64,000 bases of DNA from assembly GCA_947066105.1 (NCBI GenBank), contig CAMSYM010000001.1, positions 310,001 through 374,000 of the forward strand. The letters are read 5' to 3'. The notes below the pieces were generated by a model. That model was not told the origin of the DNA, did no database searches, and worked only from the letters and a program-made list of their open reading frames with translations. Every line of letters begins with the position of its first letter. Position 1 is the first letter of the stretch. Origin of the DNA: an uncultured Clostridia bacterium (GTDB lineage: Bacteria; Bacillota; Clostridia; Christensenellales; Pumilibacteraceae). Shown one piece after another: positions 19,838 through 30,377 of this stretch. A program made the translations under genes and the position numbers.

Positions 19838-20959
19838 ATGGGACTTACAGGCAGAAAAGAAAAGATCCTACAAGCGGTAGTGGACGATTATATAGAAAAT
19901 TGTCAACCCGTGTCGAGCGCCGAAATTCGCGAAAAGCATTTGCCCGCTTTGTCGTCGGCGACCATACGCAACGAAATGGCGGCGCTCGAAGAAATGGGGT
20001 ATCTGTCTCAGTTACATACTTCTTCGGGGCGCGTACCCACTGCGGAAGCGTACAGGCTGTATGTCGAGCGGCTCATGCCGCGCAGAAAGCTTACGCGGTC
20101 GGAGCTTAGGGTCGTCAAACGCTACTTCAACAAAAAAGTGACGGAGCTTGACGACATGCTTAAAAGCACCGCAAAGGTGTTGTCCGAGATCACCAATCTC
20201 ACGTCGGTCGCATACGTTCAAAACACCGAGGATGCGACGGTCATCAACATCAAGATAGTGCGCATCACCGATACTACGGCGCTTATAATCGTCGTGACCA
20301 ATATGGGCGTACTGAAAGACGCGTCGGTGCATATCGGTCCGGGCGTGACCGACGAGTATTGCGATCAAGCGTCGCGATTCGTGACCGAAACATTCGGCGG
20401 GCATAAGATAAGCGAGATCAACAAGCCGAAAAAGATCGTAAAGCAGGTAAAAAAGGAATACGAGCGCGTGTTCGATACCGTCTTGCGCATATTCAAAAGC
20501 TATTCGCACGACGAAATGTTTTCGGACATCGTTTTGGAGGGCAGCTCCAAAATACTCGAACAGCCCGAATACGCCAACCTTCAAAAAGCAAAAGCCATGC
20601 TCGAATTTTTGGACGCCAAAGACGAACTCGTTCCCGTCCTGCAAAATTCGGACGACATGAACATTTCCGTTAAAATAGGCAAGGACAACGAGATCCGCGA
20701 AGGCATGCCCGAATGCGCCATAGTCACCGCGAGCTACAATATAAACGGTACGGCTGTCGGCAATGCGGGCGTTATCGGTCCGATACGCATGGATTATTCC
20801 AAGGTCGTGTCGGTACTCGACTACATATCGCGTACCGTTCAAATGTTGCCTGCGGGCGAAAGCGACGCCGTCGATACCGACGGAGCGGAAAGCTCCGATA
20901 AAGACGATCGCGCGGCGACCGACAAGGTAAAAACCGACGACGAGTCGGATATCCGATAA
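19838..20959 (+). CDS. hrcA: Heat-inducible transcription repressor HrcA
   Basis: MGLTGRKEKILQAVVDDYIENCQPVSSAEI...SSATIRNEMAALEEMGYLSQLHTSSGRVPTAEAYRLYV. Confidence 0.96.
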   Translation: MGLTGRKEKILQAVVDDYIENCQPVSSAEIREKHLPALSSATIRNEMAALEEMGYLSQLHTSSGRVPTAEAYRLYVERLMPRRKLTRSELRVVKRYFNKKVTELDDMLKSTAKVLSEITNLTSVAYVQNTEDATVINIKIVRITDTTALIIVVTNMGVLKDASVHIGPGVTDEYCDQASRFVTETFGGHKISEINKPKKIVKQVKKEYERVFDTVLRIFKSYSHDEMFSDIVLEGSSKILEQPEYANLQKAKAMLEFLDAKDELVPVLQNSDDMNISVKIGKDNEIREGMPECAIVTASYNINGTAVGNAGVIGPIRMDYSKVVSVLDYISRTVQMLPAGESDAVDTDGAESSDKDDRAATDKVKTDDESDIR

Positions 20960-20987
20960 AAAATAAAGCGGAGGACGTAATCACAAA

Positions 20988-21548
20988 ATGAACGACGAAA
21001 AGACCAGAGAACGTACGCGAGAGTTGCCTATGGTCGAGTTGCAACAGGAAGAGTACAAAGCTCTTCAAAATCAAGTTGCCGTTGTGTCGCAACAGCTAAG
21101 CATCGCGCAAGCGATAGCGGTCAAGGAAAAGGCGCGTTCGGAAGAACTGTCCAATCTTGTTAACCGCATGCAGGCAGACTTCGACAACTACCGCAAACGC
21201 GTCAACGAAAACAACAAGCGGCTCAAAGAGGACGGTATATGCGCCGTACTCGAAAGACTTTTGCCTGAGCTCGACGTGCTTAAACAAGCCATTCAAACCA
21301 TTTCCGACGAAAAGGTGGCGGAAGGCGTTAAAATGATCTACCGTCAAGTGGTGGAAATACTCACGGCATTCGGCGCGGAAGAGATACCGGCGCTCGGACA
21401 GCAGTTCGATCCCAATCTTCACAACGCGGTAATGCGCACCAAAACCAACGACCCGACCAAAGTCAATATGGTCGTGGAAGTTTATAACAAGGGCTATCGC
21501 ATCGGCGACAGGATATTGCGGCACAGCGTCGTAAGAGTCGCCAATTAG
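20988..21548 (+). CDS. grpE: Nucleotide exchange factor GrpE
   Basis: QADFDNYRKRV...LLPELDVLKQAI...PNLHNAVMRTK...VVEVYNKGYRIGDRILRHSVVRVAN; between hrcA and dnaK. Confidence 0.95.
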   Translation: MNDEKTRERTRELPMVELQQEEYKALQNQVAVVSQQLSIAQAIAVKEKARSEELSNLVNRMQADFDNYRKRVNENNKRLKEDGICAVLERLLPELDVLKQAIQTISDEKVAEGVKMIYRQVVEILTAFGAEEIPALGQQFDPNLHNAVMRTKTNDPTKVNMVVEVYNKGYRIGDRILRHSVVRVAN

Positions 21549-21589
21549 CAATATATTTTTAGAAAAATCATTTTTGGAGGATCTATTTT

Positions 21590-23398
21590 ATGGGCAAAAT
21601 CATTGGTATTGACTTAGGTACTACCAATTCCTGTGTGGCTGTTCTTGAGGGTGGCGAACCTACCGTTATCCCCAATGCGGAAGGCGGTCGCACAACGCCG
21701 TCCGTAGTCAGTTTCGCAAAAGACGGCGAGCGTCTTGTCGGTCAAGTCGCAAAGCGTCAAGCTGTTGCCAATCCCGACAGAACGATCATATCCATCAAGC
21801 GCGACATGGGTACGTCCAAAAAGGTCAATATCGACCGCAAGGACTATTCGCCGCAGGAAATTTCGGCTATGATCCTGACTAAGCTCAAAACGGACGCCGA
21901 GTCCTATTTGGGCGAAACCGTCAGCCAAGCCGTTATCACCGTTCCCGCATACTTCAACGACTCGCAACGTCAGGCAACCAAGGACGCCGGCAGGATAGCG
22001 GGATTGGAAGTTTTGCGTATTATCAACGAACCTACGGCGGCGGCGCTCGCTTACGGACTCGATAAAGGTCAAAACGCCAGCCAAAAAGTATTCATTTACG
22101 ACTTGGGCGGCGGTACGTTCGATATTTCCATACTCGAAATCGGCGACGGCGTATTCGAAGTTATAGCCACGGCGGGCGACACGCGCTTGGGCGGCGACGA
22201 CTTCGACCAAGTAATAATCGATTATCTCGTCACGCAGTTTAAAAACGATCAAGGCATCGATCTCAGCAAGGACCGCATGGCTATGCAACGCCTTAAAGAA
22301 GCGGCGGAAAAAGCCAAGATCGACCTTTCCGGTACGCAAAAGACCACCGTCAGCTTGCCGTTTATCACGGCGGATGCGACCGGTCCCAAGCATCTCGAAT
22401 ACGAGATAACGCGCGCCAAGTTCGAAGCGCTTTCGCAAAAGCTTATCGACCGTTCGATCGAGCTTACCAAAAAGGCGATGGCGGACGCGGGCTATTCCAA
22501 CAACGACATCGACAAGGTAATACTCGTCGGCGGTTCGACGCGTATCCCCGCGGTCGTGGAAGCGGTACGCAAGCTTTCCGGCAAAGAGCCGTTCAAGGGC
22601 ATTAACCCCGACGAATGCGTCGCTGTCGGCGCGGCTATACAGGGCGGCGTTCTCGCGGGCGAAGTCAAGGACGTATTGCTTTTGGACGTTACGCCGCTTT
22701 CGCTCGGTATCGAAACGGTCGGCGGCATATTCACCAAGCTTATTCCCAGAAACACGACCATCCCGACCAAAAAATCGCAAGTTTTCTCCACGGCTACCGA
22801 TAACCAGCCGTCCGTCGATATCCACGTTTTGCAGGGCGAGCGCGAGATCGCGGCGCACAACAAAACTCTCGCTCGGTTCGAGCTCGGCGGTATCCCGCCC
22901 GCACCGCGCGGCGTTCCTCAGATCGAGGTCACGTTCGATATCGACGCGAACGGTATAGTTCACGTATCCGCCAAGGATAAAGGCACTGGCAAGGAGCAGC
23001 GCGTTACCGTTACCGCTTCCACCAACCTTACCGAGGCGCAGATCCAGCAGGCTATCAAAGACGCGGAAAAATTCGCCGACGAGGACGCTCAACGCAAGGA
23101 AGTCGTCGACGCGAAAAACCAAGCGGATATGCTCGTATTCTCCATCGAGAAGTTCCTGCACGAAAACGGCGACACCATTTCCGCAGACGACAAAGCCGAA
23201 CTTAACAAAGAGATGGCTAACGTCAAGGAAGTTATCAAAACCGACGAACTGGAAGCTATTCGCGACGCGGTGGAAACGCTCCAAAAGCTGTCCAACGGCA
23301 TTTTCTCCAAGCTGTACGAGAACGGCAGTGCGCAACCGCCCGAAGAGGACGTCGTAGTAGACAATGCCGAAGAAGTGACGCCCGACGACAACAACTGA
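21590..23398 (+). CDS. dnaK: Chaperone DnaK
   Basis: [40 protein letters not shown]; full Hsp70. Confidence 0.98.
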   Translation: MGKIIGIDLGTTNSCVAVLEGGEPTVIPNAEGGRTTPSVVSFAKDGERLVGQVAKRQAVANPDRTIISIKRDMGTSKKVNIDRKDYSPQEISAMILTKLKTDAESYLGETVSQAVITVPAYFNDSQRQATKDAGRIAGLEVLRIINEPTAAALAYGLDKGQNASQKVFIYDLGGGTFDISILEIGDGVFEVIATAGDTRLGGDDFDQVIIDYLVTQFKNDQGIDLSKDRMAMQRLKEAAEKAKIDLSGTQKTTVSLPFITADATGPKHLEYEITRAKFEALSQKLIDRSIELTKKAMADAGYSNNDIDKVILVGGSTRIPAVVEAVRKLSGKEPFKGINPDECVAVGAAIQGGVLAGEVKDVLLLDVTPLSLGIETVGGIFTKLIPRNTTIPTKKSQVFSTATDNQPSVDIHVLQGEREIAAHNKTLARFELGGIPPAPRGVPQIEVTFDIDANGIVHVSAKDKGTGKEQRVTVTASTNLTEAQIQQAIKDAEKFADEDAQRKEVVDAKNQADMLVFSIEKFLHENGDTISADDKAELNKEMANVKEVIKTDELEAIRDAVETLQKLSNGIFSKLYENGSAQPPEEDVVVDNAEEVTPDDNN

Positions 23399-23454
23399 CG
23401 GACCGTTTGCAACCGTACGGATTGCGTTCGATCTGTTTGATCGCGGAGTAAAAA

Positions 23455-24555
23455 ATGGCAAAAAATTATTATGAAACGTTGGGCGTGTCCAAGACTGCGA
23501 CCGACGATGAGCTTAAAACCGCTTTCCGTAAGCTCGCTCGACAGTATCACCCCGATCTTCATCCGGGCGACGAAGTCGCGGCGAACAAGTTCAAAGAAGT
23601 AAACGAAGCTTACGAAACGCTTTCCGACAAACAAAAACGCGCGGAGTACGACGCCGCCCAAGCGGGCGGCGGAAGCTCCGGCGCGGGGTTCGGCGGTCAG
23701 CGCGGCGGGAATGCGGGAAGCAGCTTTTTCGACGAGTTTGTCAACATGTTCAACAACGACCACCACGGCGGCGGCGGTCAAACGAGCAACGGCGGCGATA
23801 TAAGCCTTAACGTTACGCTTACTTTCGAGGAAGCGGCGTTCGGCACGCAAAAAGAGATCACCGTCAATCGTTTCGAGCCGTGTGCTGCATGTCGCGGCAC
23901 GGGCGCAAAGGGCGGCACGCAATTTGTCAAGTGTACTAATTGCGGCGGAACGGGCAAAGTTCGGTACGCGCAGGAAACGCCGTTCGGCAGGGTCGTCAGC
24001 ATGAAGTCGTGTAACGTGTGTAACGGTACGGGACGCATTGTCAAAGAACCGTGTACGTCGTGCGGCGGGCGAGGGTCGTTGCGCAAAAACTCCAACCTGC
24101 GCATAACATTCCCGCCGGGCGTTGAGCCTAACCAGATAATGACGATCCCCGGCGAGGGCGAGCGTACGCGATCGGGCGCAAAAGCGGGCAATCTGATATT
24201 GACTATAACCGTCCAACCGCACAAGCTGTTCCGTCGCAAAGGACTCGATCTGCTTGTCGATATACCCATATCGTTCACGCAAGCGTTGTTGGGCGACAAA
24301 GTACTCGTTCCCGCACTCAAAGGCAATAAGATAGCGTTCACTTTGCCCGAAGGCGCGCAAAGCGGCATGACCTTCAAGCTCAAAGAACAAGGCTTGGAAA
24401 ACCCCAAAAAACAAGCCAAAGGCGACCTACTCGTCACTATCGATATAGAACTGCCGAAAAATCTTACCAGAGAACAGCGGCAAAAGATAAAAGAACTGCA
24501 CGAAAGCTTTAAGCCCGAACAGTACGACAAGGCTCGCGAATTCATCAAAAAGTAA
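23455..24555 (+). CDS. dnaJ: Chaperone DnaJ
   Basis: J domain with HPD (YHPDLHPG), Gly-rich linker, four CxxCxGxG-type repeats. Confidence 0.97.
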   Translation: MAKNYYETLGVSKTATDDELKTAFRKLARQYHPDLHPGDEVAANKFKEVNEAYETLSDKQKRAEYDAAQAGGGSSGAGFGGQRGGNAGSSFFDEFVNMFNNDHHGGGGQTSNGGDISLNVTLTFEEAAFGTQKEITVNRFEPCAACRGTGAKGGTQFVKCTNCGGTGKVRYAQETPFGRVVSMKSCNVCNGTGRIVKEPCTSCGGRGSLRKNSNLRITFPPGVEPNQIMTIPGEGERTRSGAKAGNLILTITVQPHKLFRRKGLDLLVDIPISFTQALLGDKVLVPALKGNKIAFTLPEGAQSGMTFKLKEQGLENPKKQAKGDLLVTIDIELPKNLTREQRQKIKELHESFKPEQYDKAREFIKK

Positions 24556-24562
24556 TAAAACG

Positions 24563-24604
24563 ACGCAAAGCCGCCGATAATATCGGCGGTTATTTGCGTT
24601 TATA
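24563..24604 (+). terminator. Intrinsic terminator of the hrcA-grpE-dnaK-dnaJ operon
   Basis: ACGCAAA-g-CCGCCGAT-AAT-ATCGGCGG-ttA-TTTGCGT then TTTAT. Confidence 0.7.
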
Positions 24605-24752
24605 AAATTTTCGACGTCGCGCATTAAGCGCGCAACCTATAAAATAGCCGCGTAGCTTGCAATACCAGTATTGGGGTACAAGCCGTCCGATAATGCGTTC
24701 GGTCGACGGCAGGCATTACGCGAAATACCATATATGACACGGAGGATATGTC

Positions 24753-25943
24753 ATGAAAGTACTCGTAATAAATGCGGGGAGTTCTTCGCTCAAATATCAA
24801 TTGATCGAAACGGACACCGAGTCCGTACTCGCAAAAGGCGTTTGCGAGCGTATAGGCACGGACGGCTCGACGCTCAACCATAAAGGCAAAAAAGCGGTAA
24901 GCATCGCCGCGCCCATGCCCACTCACAACGAAGCGATCAGGCTCGTGCTCGATGCGCTCGTCGATCCCGACCACGGCGTTATATCGTCGATGTCGGAGAT
25001 AGCCGCCGTCGGACACCGCGTGCTTCATGCGGGCGAAGAGTTCGACGATTCGGTACTTGTCACGCCCGAAACGCTCGCGCGTATAGAAAAGAACACCGAT
25101 CTCGGACCGCTCCACATGCCGCCCAACATCATGGGCATAAAAGCGTGCAGAAAGGTGATGCCCGATGCGCCGATGGTAGCGGTATTCGATACCACATTCC
25201 ATTCGACCATGCCCGATTATGCGTTTATGTACGGCATAGATTACGACGATTACAAAAAGTATAAGGTACGTAAATACGGCTTTCACGGGACGAGCCACGC
25301 ATATGTTTCGGGCAGAGCGTCGAAGCTTATGGGAACGGACAAGATCAAAACAGTCGTTTGTCATCTCGGCAACGGCGCGAGCATAAGCGCCGTCAAAAAC
25401 GGTAAATGCGTCGATACGTCTATGGGCTTGACTCCGCTCGAAGGCTTGGTAATGGGTACGCGAAGCGGCGATATAGATGCGGCGGTGGTCGAGTATTTGA
25501 TGGGCAAAAAAGGACTCGACGTCCATCAAATGACAAATTATTTAAATAAAAAGTGCGGCGTTTTGGGCATAAGCGGCGTCAGTTCCGATTTCCGCGATCT
25601 CGAAGCGGCGGTCAAAGACGGCAATCCTCGCGCAAAGCTCGCGCTCGACATGTTCTCGTACCGTGTCAAAAAATACGTAGGTTCGTATGCCGCCGCTATG
25701 GGCGGGCTGGACTGCTTGGTATTTACGGGCGGTATCGGCGAACACACCGAATGCGTGCGCGAAGCGGTTTGCGACGATATGGGATTTTTGGGCGTAAAGC
25801 TCGACGGAAAACTTAATTTGACTGCGCCGCGCGATACCGAATTCGAAATCAGTGCGAAGGATTCAAAAGTCAAAATATACATTATCCCGACCAACGAGGA
25901 ACTGTATATCGCGCGCGAAACGGTCAAACATAAAAACGATTGA
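24753..25943 (+). CDS. ackA: Acetate kinase
   Basis: MKVLVINAGSSSLKYQLIE; VFDTTFHSTMPDYAFMYGI; GFHGTSHAYVSGRA. Confidence 0.97.
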   Translation: MKVLVINAGSSSLKYQLIETDTESVLAKGVCERIGTDGSTLNHKGKKAVSIAAPMPTHNEAIRLVLDALVDPDHGVISSMSEIAAVGHRVLHAGEEFDDSVLVTPETLARIEKNTDLGPLHMPPNIMGIKACRKVMPDAPMVAVFDTTFHSTMPDYAFMYGIDYDDYKKYKVRKYGFHGTSHAYVSGRASKLMGTDKIKTVVCHLGNGASISAVKNGKCVDTSMGLTPLEGLVMGTRSGDIDAAVVEYLMGKKGLDVHQMTNYLNKKCGVLGISGVSSDFRDLEAAVKDGNPRAKLALDMFSYRVKKYVGSYAAAMGGLDCLVFTGGIGEHTECVREAVCDDMGFLGVKLDGKLNLTAPRDTEFEISAKDSKVKIYIIPTNEELYIARETVKHKND

Positions 25944-26686
25944 AAAAGCGTCGCGTCATCAACGAAATTATCCAACTGCTGTATCCCGACGACATCAAGT
26001 GTATAGTATGCGGTCGGGAAATACATCCGAACAGATACGGGCTGTGTAGCGAATGCAAGCTCGATATCAACGTTAATTATTGCATCAGATGCGGCAGGCA
26101 TAAAGTGGGCATGGGCGATCATTGCGACGAATGCTCGCAAACGCCCGTATACTTCGACGAAGCGCGGTCCGCAGTAAATTACGATACTGTCGCAAAAGAC
26201 GTCGTACACAGGCTCAAATACGGCGGCGCGCGGTATCTCGTCAAGCCGATAACGCAGTTTATGCTCGACGTGTTGCTTTTATCCGATTGGAGCGTCGACT
26301 GCGTAACGTTTGTTCCCATGCACAAAAAGCGCGAGCGCAAGCGCGGATATAACCAAGCAAAGCTGATCGCGTTCGAACTGTGCGATCATATCGATGCACC
26401 GTGTTATGCGTTGCTCGAAAAATCGGCGGAAACGGTCAATCAAGCCAAGCTCGACAGGACCGAACGCCTGGAAAATCTTAACGGCGCATTTAAAGCAACG
26501 GGGGATATGCCGGAACGCATATTGCTCGTAGACGACGTCATGACTACGGGAGCGACGTTAAACGAATGCGCGCGCACGCTCAAAAAGGCGGGAGCGAAAA
26601 CGGTGTATGCGCTTACTTTCGCATCTGTGCCGGAACGACCTTTGCTCGACACGCCGCAAACGGACATCGCGCTATTTCGTAGGTAA
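25940..26686 (+). CDS. ComF family protein (phosphoribosyltransferase fold)
   Basis: N-terminal CxxC zinc-finger-like pairs and RILLVDDVMTTGATLNECARTLKKAGA PRTase motif. Confidence 0.92.
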   Translation: MKKRRVINEIIQLLYPDDIKCIVCGREIHPNRYGLCSECKLDINVNYCIRCGRHKVGMGDHCDECSQTPVYFDEARSAVNYDTVAKDVVHRLKYGGARYLVKPITQFMLDVLLLSDWSVDCVTFVPMHKKRERKRGYNQAKLIAFELCDHIDAPCYALLEKSAETVNQAKLDRTERLENLNGAFKATGDMPERILLVDDVMTTGATLNECARTLKKAGAKTVYALTFASVPERPLLDTPQTDIALFRR

Positions 26687-26703
26687 ATTATCCGTAAAAT
26701 AAC

Positions 26704-26732
26704 TTGACTATCGATGCCGAAAATGTTAAAAT
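26704..26732 (+). promoter_or_regulatory. SigmaA-type promoter of rny
   Basis: TTGACT-17-TAAAAT. Confidence 0.6.
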
Positions 26733-26830
26733 ATCGATAGGCGTTGTAATGCGTCGCAGTGTGAGTTTTAGGTCGGCGGGGAAAACCGACGGCATATAAT
26801 AAACGCAAAAAAAATATCAAGGAGAATATC

Positions 26831-28435
26831 ATGACCCTACTTTCAATAAGTACGGCGGGTATTTTGGCTATTGTTTTGCCTATAATCGGCGTGATCGTCG
26901 GAGCGGTTCTCGGTGCGTTGCTGTTTAAGCTGTATCAGAACAAAAAGCTCGGCGCCGCCAAGGCAACCGCAAACAAAATGGTCGAAGACGCCGTAAACGA
27001 AGTAAAAGAAATGCGCAAAGCCGCTGCTCGCGAAGCAAAAGACGAGCTCGACAAAGAGCGTAGCGAACAGGAGAAAGAGCTTCGCGAAAAGCAATCCAAC
27101 ATTTCCCGTGCGGAGCAACGGATATTGCAACGCGAAGAAACCTTGGACAAGAAAGAACAACAGCTCGATCGAAAATCGGACGATCTCGACAAAAAATCGG
27201 AAGAACTCGACTCTCAGCGCAAAACGCTCGCGCAAAAGCACGCGGAAGCGGACAAGCTCAAAACCGAGCTTGCCGGCGCGCAGAGCAAAATACTCGAAGA
27301 GATCCAGCATGTCGCCAATATGAGTAAGGACGAAGCCAAGGCACAGCTCATAGACGCTATTCGCGACGAAGCCAAGCACGACGCCGCCAAAATGGTGCGC
27401 GAGATCGATGCGGAAGCAAAGGAAGAAGCGGATAAGCGCGCGCAAAAGATCGTATCGCTCGCCGTTCAACGTTGCGCGGTAGATCACAGTGCGGAAATAA
27501 CCGTTTCGACGGTTGCATTGCCAAACGACGATATGAAAGGACGTATAATCGGACGCGAAGGGCGGAATATCCGCGCGCTCGAAACCGCAACGGGTTGCGA
27601 TCTGATTATAGACGATACACCCGAAGCTGTGGTATTGTCCTGCTTCGATCCCATTCGTCGCGAAGTGGCGCGTATCGCGCTCGAAAAGCTTATAAGCGAC
27701 GGACGTATCCATCCCGGCAGGATAGAAGACCTTGTCGAAAAAGCGCAAAAGGACGTGGACGCCAAGATCAAAGAGGCAGGCGAGAACGCAATGTACGAAA
27801 CAGGGGTTTTCGGATTGAATCCCGATCTCGCTCGCATACTCGGAAGATTGCGTTTCCGCACGAGCTACGGTCAAAACGTGTTGCGTCATTCCATCGAAAC
27901 ATCCAATCTTGCAGGTATCATTGCGGCAGAACTCGGCGCAAACGTACAGCTTTGCAAACGCGCGGGGCTATTGCACGATATAGGTAAAGCGCTCGATCAC
28001 GAGATAGACGGTACGCACGTATCTATCGGCGTCGACGTAGCCAAAAAGTACAAAGAGAGCAAAGAAGTGGTACACTGTATAGCGGCACACCACAACGACA
28101 TAGAGCCTGAAACGGTGGAAGCGATAATCGTTCAGTGTTCCGACGCCATATCGGGCGCACGCCCCGGCGCGCGTCGAGAATCGCTCGACAACTACGTCAA
28201 GCGCTTGGAAAAGCTCGAAGAAATCGCAAACAGCTACGAAGGCGTGGAAAAAGCGTTTGCCGTTCAAGCGGGACGCGAAGTGCGTATAATCGTCAAACCG
28301 GAAGTAGTGGACGACGTAAAAGCTATGTATATGTCCAAAGAGATCGCAAAGCAGATCGAACAGGACATGCAATATCCCGGACAGATCAAAGTAAACGTTA
28401 TACGCGAAACGCGCGCCGTCGAATACGCAAAGTAA
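26831..28435 (+). CDS. rny: Ribonuclease Y
   Basis: N-terminal TM, long coiled coil, KH ([15 protein letters not shown]), HD ([19 protein letters not shown]). Confidence 0.97.
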   Translation: MTLLSISTAGILAIVLPIIGVIVGAVLGALLFKLYQNKKLGAAKATANKMVEDAVNEVKEMRKAAAREAKDELDKERSEQEKELREKQSNISRAEQRILQREETLDKKEQQLDRKSDDLDKKSEELDSQRKTLAQKHAEADKLKTELAGAQSKILEEIQHVANMSKDEAKAQLIDAIRDEAKHDAAKMVREIDAEAKEEADKRAQKIVSLAVQRCAVDHSAEITVSTVALPNDDMKGRIIGREGRNIRALETATGCDLIIDDTPEAVVLSCFDPIRREVARIALEKLISDGRIHPGRIEDLVEKAQKDVDAKIKEAGENAMYETGVFGLNPDLARILGRLRFRTSYGQNVLRHSIETSNLAGIIAAELGANVQLCKRAGLLHDIGKALDHEIDGTHVSIGVDVAKKYKESKEVVHCIAAHHNDIEPETVEAIIVQCSDAISGARPGARRESLDNYVKRLEKLEEIANSYEGVEKAFAVQAGREVRIIVKPEVVDDVKAMYMSKEIAKQIEQDMQYPGQIKVNVIRETRAVEYAK

Positions 28436-28450
28436 ATAAGGACAGCATAT

Positions 28451-28479
28451 AAAAGCCATCGTTGATACGGTGGCTTTTT
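28451..28479 (+). terminator. Intrinsic terminator after rny
   Basis: AAAAGCCATC-N8-GGTGGCTTTTT. Confidence 0.8.
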
Positions 28480-28504
28480 AACAATAAACGATAACGGAGT
28501 GCAA

Positions 28505-28897
28505 ATGGATAGTATAAACGGAAATGGAGCTACGCGCAAAATAGCGATAGAATATGCACAAACCAAGTATAGCACGTCGCCCGAATATTTATGGAACCGC
28601 TATCCGCTTTATGCGGTTTTTCGCAGATCGGACAATAAAAAATGGTATGCCGTGATTATGGATGTTCCACAATGTAAGCTTGGATTTGACGGGCATGACA
28701 AGATCGACATATTAGATGTCAAGTGTGATTCTGTTATGCGCGAGATGTTCAGATGCAAGCAAGGCTTTTTACCCGCATACCGCTTAAACAAAGAAAATTG
28801 GATAAGTGTGTTATTGGACGGATCGGTCGATATAGACACTGTTTTCGCCTTGATCGACGCAAGCTATGCTATCGCAGGTGCAAAAGGAAAGACGTGA
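28505..28897 (+). CDS. MmcQ/YjbR family protein
   Basis: YPLYAVFRRSDNKKWYAVIMDVPQCKLGFDG...GFLPAYRLNKENWISVLLDGSVD matches the YjbR-like double-stranded DNA-binding fold. Confidence 0.8.
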   Translation: MDSINGNGATRKIAIEYAQTKYSTSPEYLWNRYPLYAVFRRSDNKKWYAVIMDVPQCKLGFDGHDKIDILDVKCDSVMREMFRCKQGFLPAYRLNKENWISVLLDGSVDIDTVFALIDASYAIAGAKGKT

Positions 28898-28899
28898 TA

Positions 28900-29454
28900 A
28901 TGCCCGAACGTACATACAAAGGAAAGAGCTTATACGAATTTCCGTCCGACTATACTGTTGTGGATATAGAAACAAACGGACTTATCGCGGGGACTTGCGA
29001 GATCATCGAAGTTTCGGCTCTTAAAATTCGCGCCGAAAAATTGCAAGCGCATTTTACGAGTTTGATAAAACCCACATACCCTATAAATTGGTTTATAACG
29101 CGACTAACGGGAATAACAAACGATACCGTCAAGGATGCGCCGCAGGTGACGGACGTATTGCAAGCGTTTTACGATTTTGTCGGTAAGGACATTTTGATAG
29201 GTCACAATGTGCATTTCGACGTGAATTTTCTTTACGACAACCTGTTGTTGCATAACGGACTCGTGCTCGATAATTCGTTTATCGACACGTTACGGCTCGC
29301 TCGCAAAGCGTTGCCGTTATTGCCCGATCACAAGCAAGCCACAGTCGCCGCGCATTACGGTATACCTACGAACGGCGCGCACCGAGCGCTTAGAGATTGC
29401 GAGATTTGCAACGAATGTTATCTGCGTTTAAAATCCGAACTGTTAAAGCAATAA
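28900..29454 (+). CDS. 3'-5' exonuclease, DNA polymerase III epsilon / DnaQ family
   Basis: YTVVDIETNGLIAGTCEIIEVSALKI; GHNVHFDVNFLYDN; HRALRDCEICNECY (DEDDh motifs). Confidence 0.9.
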   Translation: MPERTYKGKSLYEFPSDYTVVDIETNGLIAGTCEIIEVSALKIRAEKLQAHFTSLIKPTYPINWFITRLTGITNDTVKDAPQVTDVLQAFYDFVGKDILIGHNVHFDVNFLYDNLLLHNGLVLDNSFIDTLRLARKALPLLPDHKQATVAAHYGIPTNGAHRALRDCEICNECYLRLKSELLKQ

Positions 29455-29528
29455 ATTTTATCGAATAATACATATACGGTGCTTGCATACTGTTACGGCG
29501 ATTCGCGTAAATCACAGCTTTTGCGACA

Positions 29529-29558
29529 AATACGGTCAAAATCGACCGTATTTTTTTT
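29529..29558 (+). terminator. Intrinsic terminator before the spoIIA operon
   Basis: AATACGGTC-AAAATC-GACCGTATT followed by a T-run. Confidence 0.88.
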
Positions 29559-29615
29559 GCTATCATAGTTACGGAGAAAACGGGCGCAAAGCATTTTGAC
29601 ACGGGAGCTTTAACT

Positions 29616-29924
29616 ATGAAGATCGAGCATTTCAGAAAATCGGATGAATTACACGTTAAGCTGTTGGGCGAGCTGGACGAACACACGAGCGGATACGTGC
29701 GCTTGTCGCTCGACTCTTTGATAGACGGCAACAACATAAAACGGTTGTTTATCGATATGTCCGAATTGGCGTTTATGGATTCGACGGGCGTGGGCGTTTT
29801 GATAGGTAGATACAAACGGCTCAAACCGCGCGGGGTGCTTATGTTCATACAGTCGCCGCGACCGACGGTCGACCGCGTTTTGGCGCTTTCGGGAATTTAC
29901 AATATTATGATCAAGGCAGGTTGA
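29616..29924 (+). CDS. spoIIAA: Anti-anti-sigma factor SpoIIAA
   Basis: STAS domain with FIDMSELAFMDSTGVGVLIGRYK; followed by spoIIAB and sigF. Confidence 0.95.
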   Translation: MKIEHFRKSDELHVKLLGELDEHTSGYVRLSLDSLIDGNNIKRLFIDMSELAFMDSTGVGVLIGRYKRLKPRGVLMFIQSPRPTVDRVLALSGIYNIMIKAG

Positions 29925-29927
29925 TTT

Positions 29928-30377
29928 ATGAAAAACGAAATGACTGTTATTTTCGACGCGCTGTCGGAAAACGAAGCGTTTGCTCGCAACACCGTTGCGG
30001 CGTTTTGCGTTACGCTCGACCCGACCGTCGATCAAATAAACGACATCAAAACCGCGGTTTCGGAAGCCGTTACCAATTGCATAGTACACGCTTATCCCGA
30101 AAACGCCGAAAACAAAAAGATCACCGTCACAACGACAATCGGGGACAACACCGTACATATCGTCGTTTCGGATACGGGCATAGGCATCGACAATATCGAC
30201 GACGCCGTACAGCCGTTTTATACGACCAAGCCCGATCAAGAACGAAGCGGCATGGGCTTCACCGTTATGGAATCGTTTATGGATTCGTTAAAGGTGGAGC
30301 GTAACACACCGTCGGGAACGGTGGTTACCATGATCAAAACGATACGAGGTGCGGATTGGAAAGAGAAGAAACATTAA
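29928..30377 (+). CDS. spoIIAB: Anti-sigma F factor SpoIIAB
   Basis: GHKL kinase motifs: AVSEAVTNCIVHAYP, VSDTGIGI, SGMGFTVMESFMD. Confidence 0.95.
   Translation: MKNEMTVIFDALSENEAFARNTVAAFCVTLDPTVDQINDIKTAVSEAVTNCIVHAYPENAENKKITVTTTIGDNTVHIVVSDTGIGIDNIDDAVQPFYTTKPDQERSGMGFTVMESFMDSLKVERNTPSGTVVTMIKTIRGADWKEKKH

Noticed and set aside
21614-23461. 615-aa ORF on - strand opposite dnaK
   Set aside because: Shadow ORF; long antisense frames opposite dnaK are a known codon-bias artefact.
23089-24414. 441-aa ORF on - strand opposite dnaK end and dnaJ
   Set aside because: Shadow ORF spanning two real genes and their gap; no plausible product.
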